From contig JASLBZ010000178.1 in the NCBI GenBank assembly GCA_030146285.1, positions 1 to 5,337 of the forward strand: 5,337 bases of DNA, written 5' to 3'. The stretch is from Neisseriaceae bacterium. GTDB lineage: Bacteria; Pseudomonadota; Gammaproteobacteria; Burkholderiales; Neisseriaceae. Of the stretch, positions 5,302 through 5,337 are shown piece by piece; position 1 is the stretch's first letter; every line of letters starts with the position of its first letter. The position numbers were made by a program, and so were the translations under genes. The notes beneath the pieces are model-generated. The model worked only from the letters and a program-made list of their open reading frames with translations, had not been told where the DNA came from and made no database searches.

Positions 5302-5337
5302 TGGGGTGACTGATGGGGCTCGAACCCACGACAACCG
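5302..5337 (-). tRNA. tRNA-His, 3' part only (gene continues past the right edge)
   Basis: Read on the minus strand, the last 36 nt contain the variable loop TTGTC, the T arm GTGGG-TTCGAGC-CCCAT (stem fully paired, allowing one G-U), the 3' acceptor strand CAGTCAC, discriminator C and an encoded CCA (5302-5304). A C73 discriminator is characteristic of bacterial tRNA-His, where it pairs with the extra G-1, and the TTGTCGTGGGTTCGA core matches known gammaproteobacterial tRNA-His. The anticodon lies outside the window, so the identity rests on these features. Confidence 0.85.

Noticed and set aside
5302..5337. tRNA 3' end as an integration (att) site for a mobile element
   Set aside because: No integrase gene and no second copy of the tRNA end are present in the window; a normal terminator follows directly.

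Overview
The window is AT-rich, ordinary-looking chromosomal DNA from a gammaproteobacterium. Protein style, tRNA sequence and gene complement best fit Moraxellaceae (Acinetobacter or a close relative); this is an inference from family resemblance, not a database match. There is no phage, plasmid, IS element or CRISPR array.

Layout, left to right. (1) 126-728 (+): a DUF805 inner-membrane protein with a degenerate cold-shock-like N-terminal domain. (2) A bidirectional terminator at 737-765 separates it from the convergent leuA. (3) 816-2606 (-): leuA, 2-isopropylmalate synthase, with an extra DNA-binding-like helix-turn-helix domain of about 72 residues fused in frame at its N-terminus. (4) A 230-bp, very AT-rich divergent intergenic region (2607-2836) holds two exact copies of an 11-bp element and a 16-bp near-palindrome over a TATAAT box. 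(5) 2837-3979 (+) and 4007-4465 (+): a two-gene unit encoding a class I SAM-dependent methyltransferase with an NPPW motif and a YaiI/YqxD (DUF188) protein. (6) A bidirectional terminator at 4475-4511. (7) 4514-5188 (-): a GntR-family regulator of the FCD subfamily, preceded by a perfect 15-bp palindrome that is probably its operator. (8) A terminator at 5268-5296 and the 3' end of a tRNA-His gene running off the right edge (5302-5337, -).

The genes do not form one obvious pathway. Leucine biosynthesis (leuA), a methyltransferase/DUF188 pair and a GntR regulator sit in separate transcription units, each closed by its own hairpin. The most interesting feature is leuA: a biosynthetic enzyme that appears to carry its own HTH domain, has a second plausible start giving a normal-sized LeuA without that domain, and has a repeated, imperfectly palindromic element in its promoter region. 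Together these suggest, but do not prove, an enzyme that could regulate its own gene and perhaps the divergent methyltransferase.
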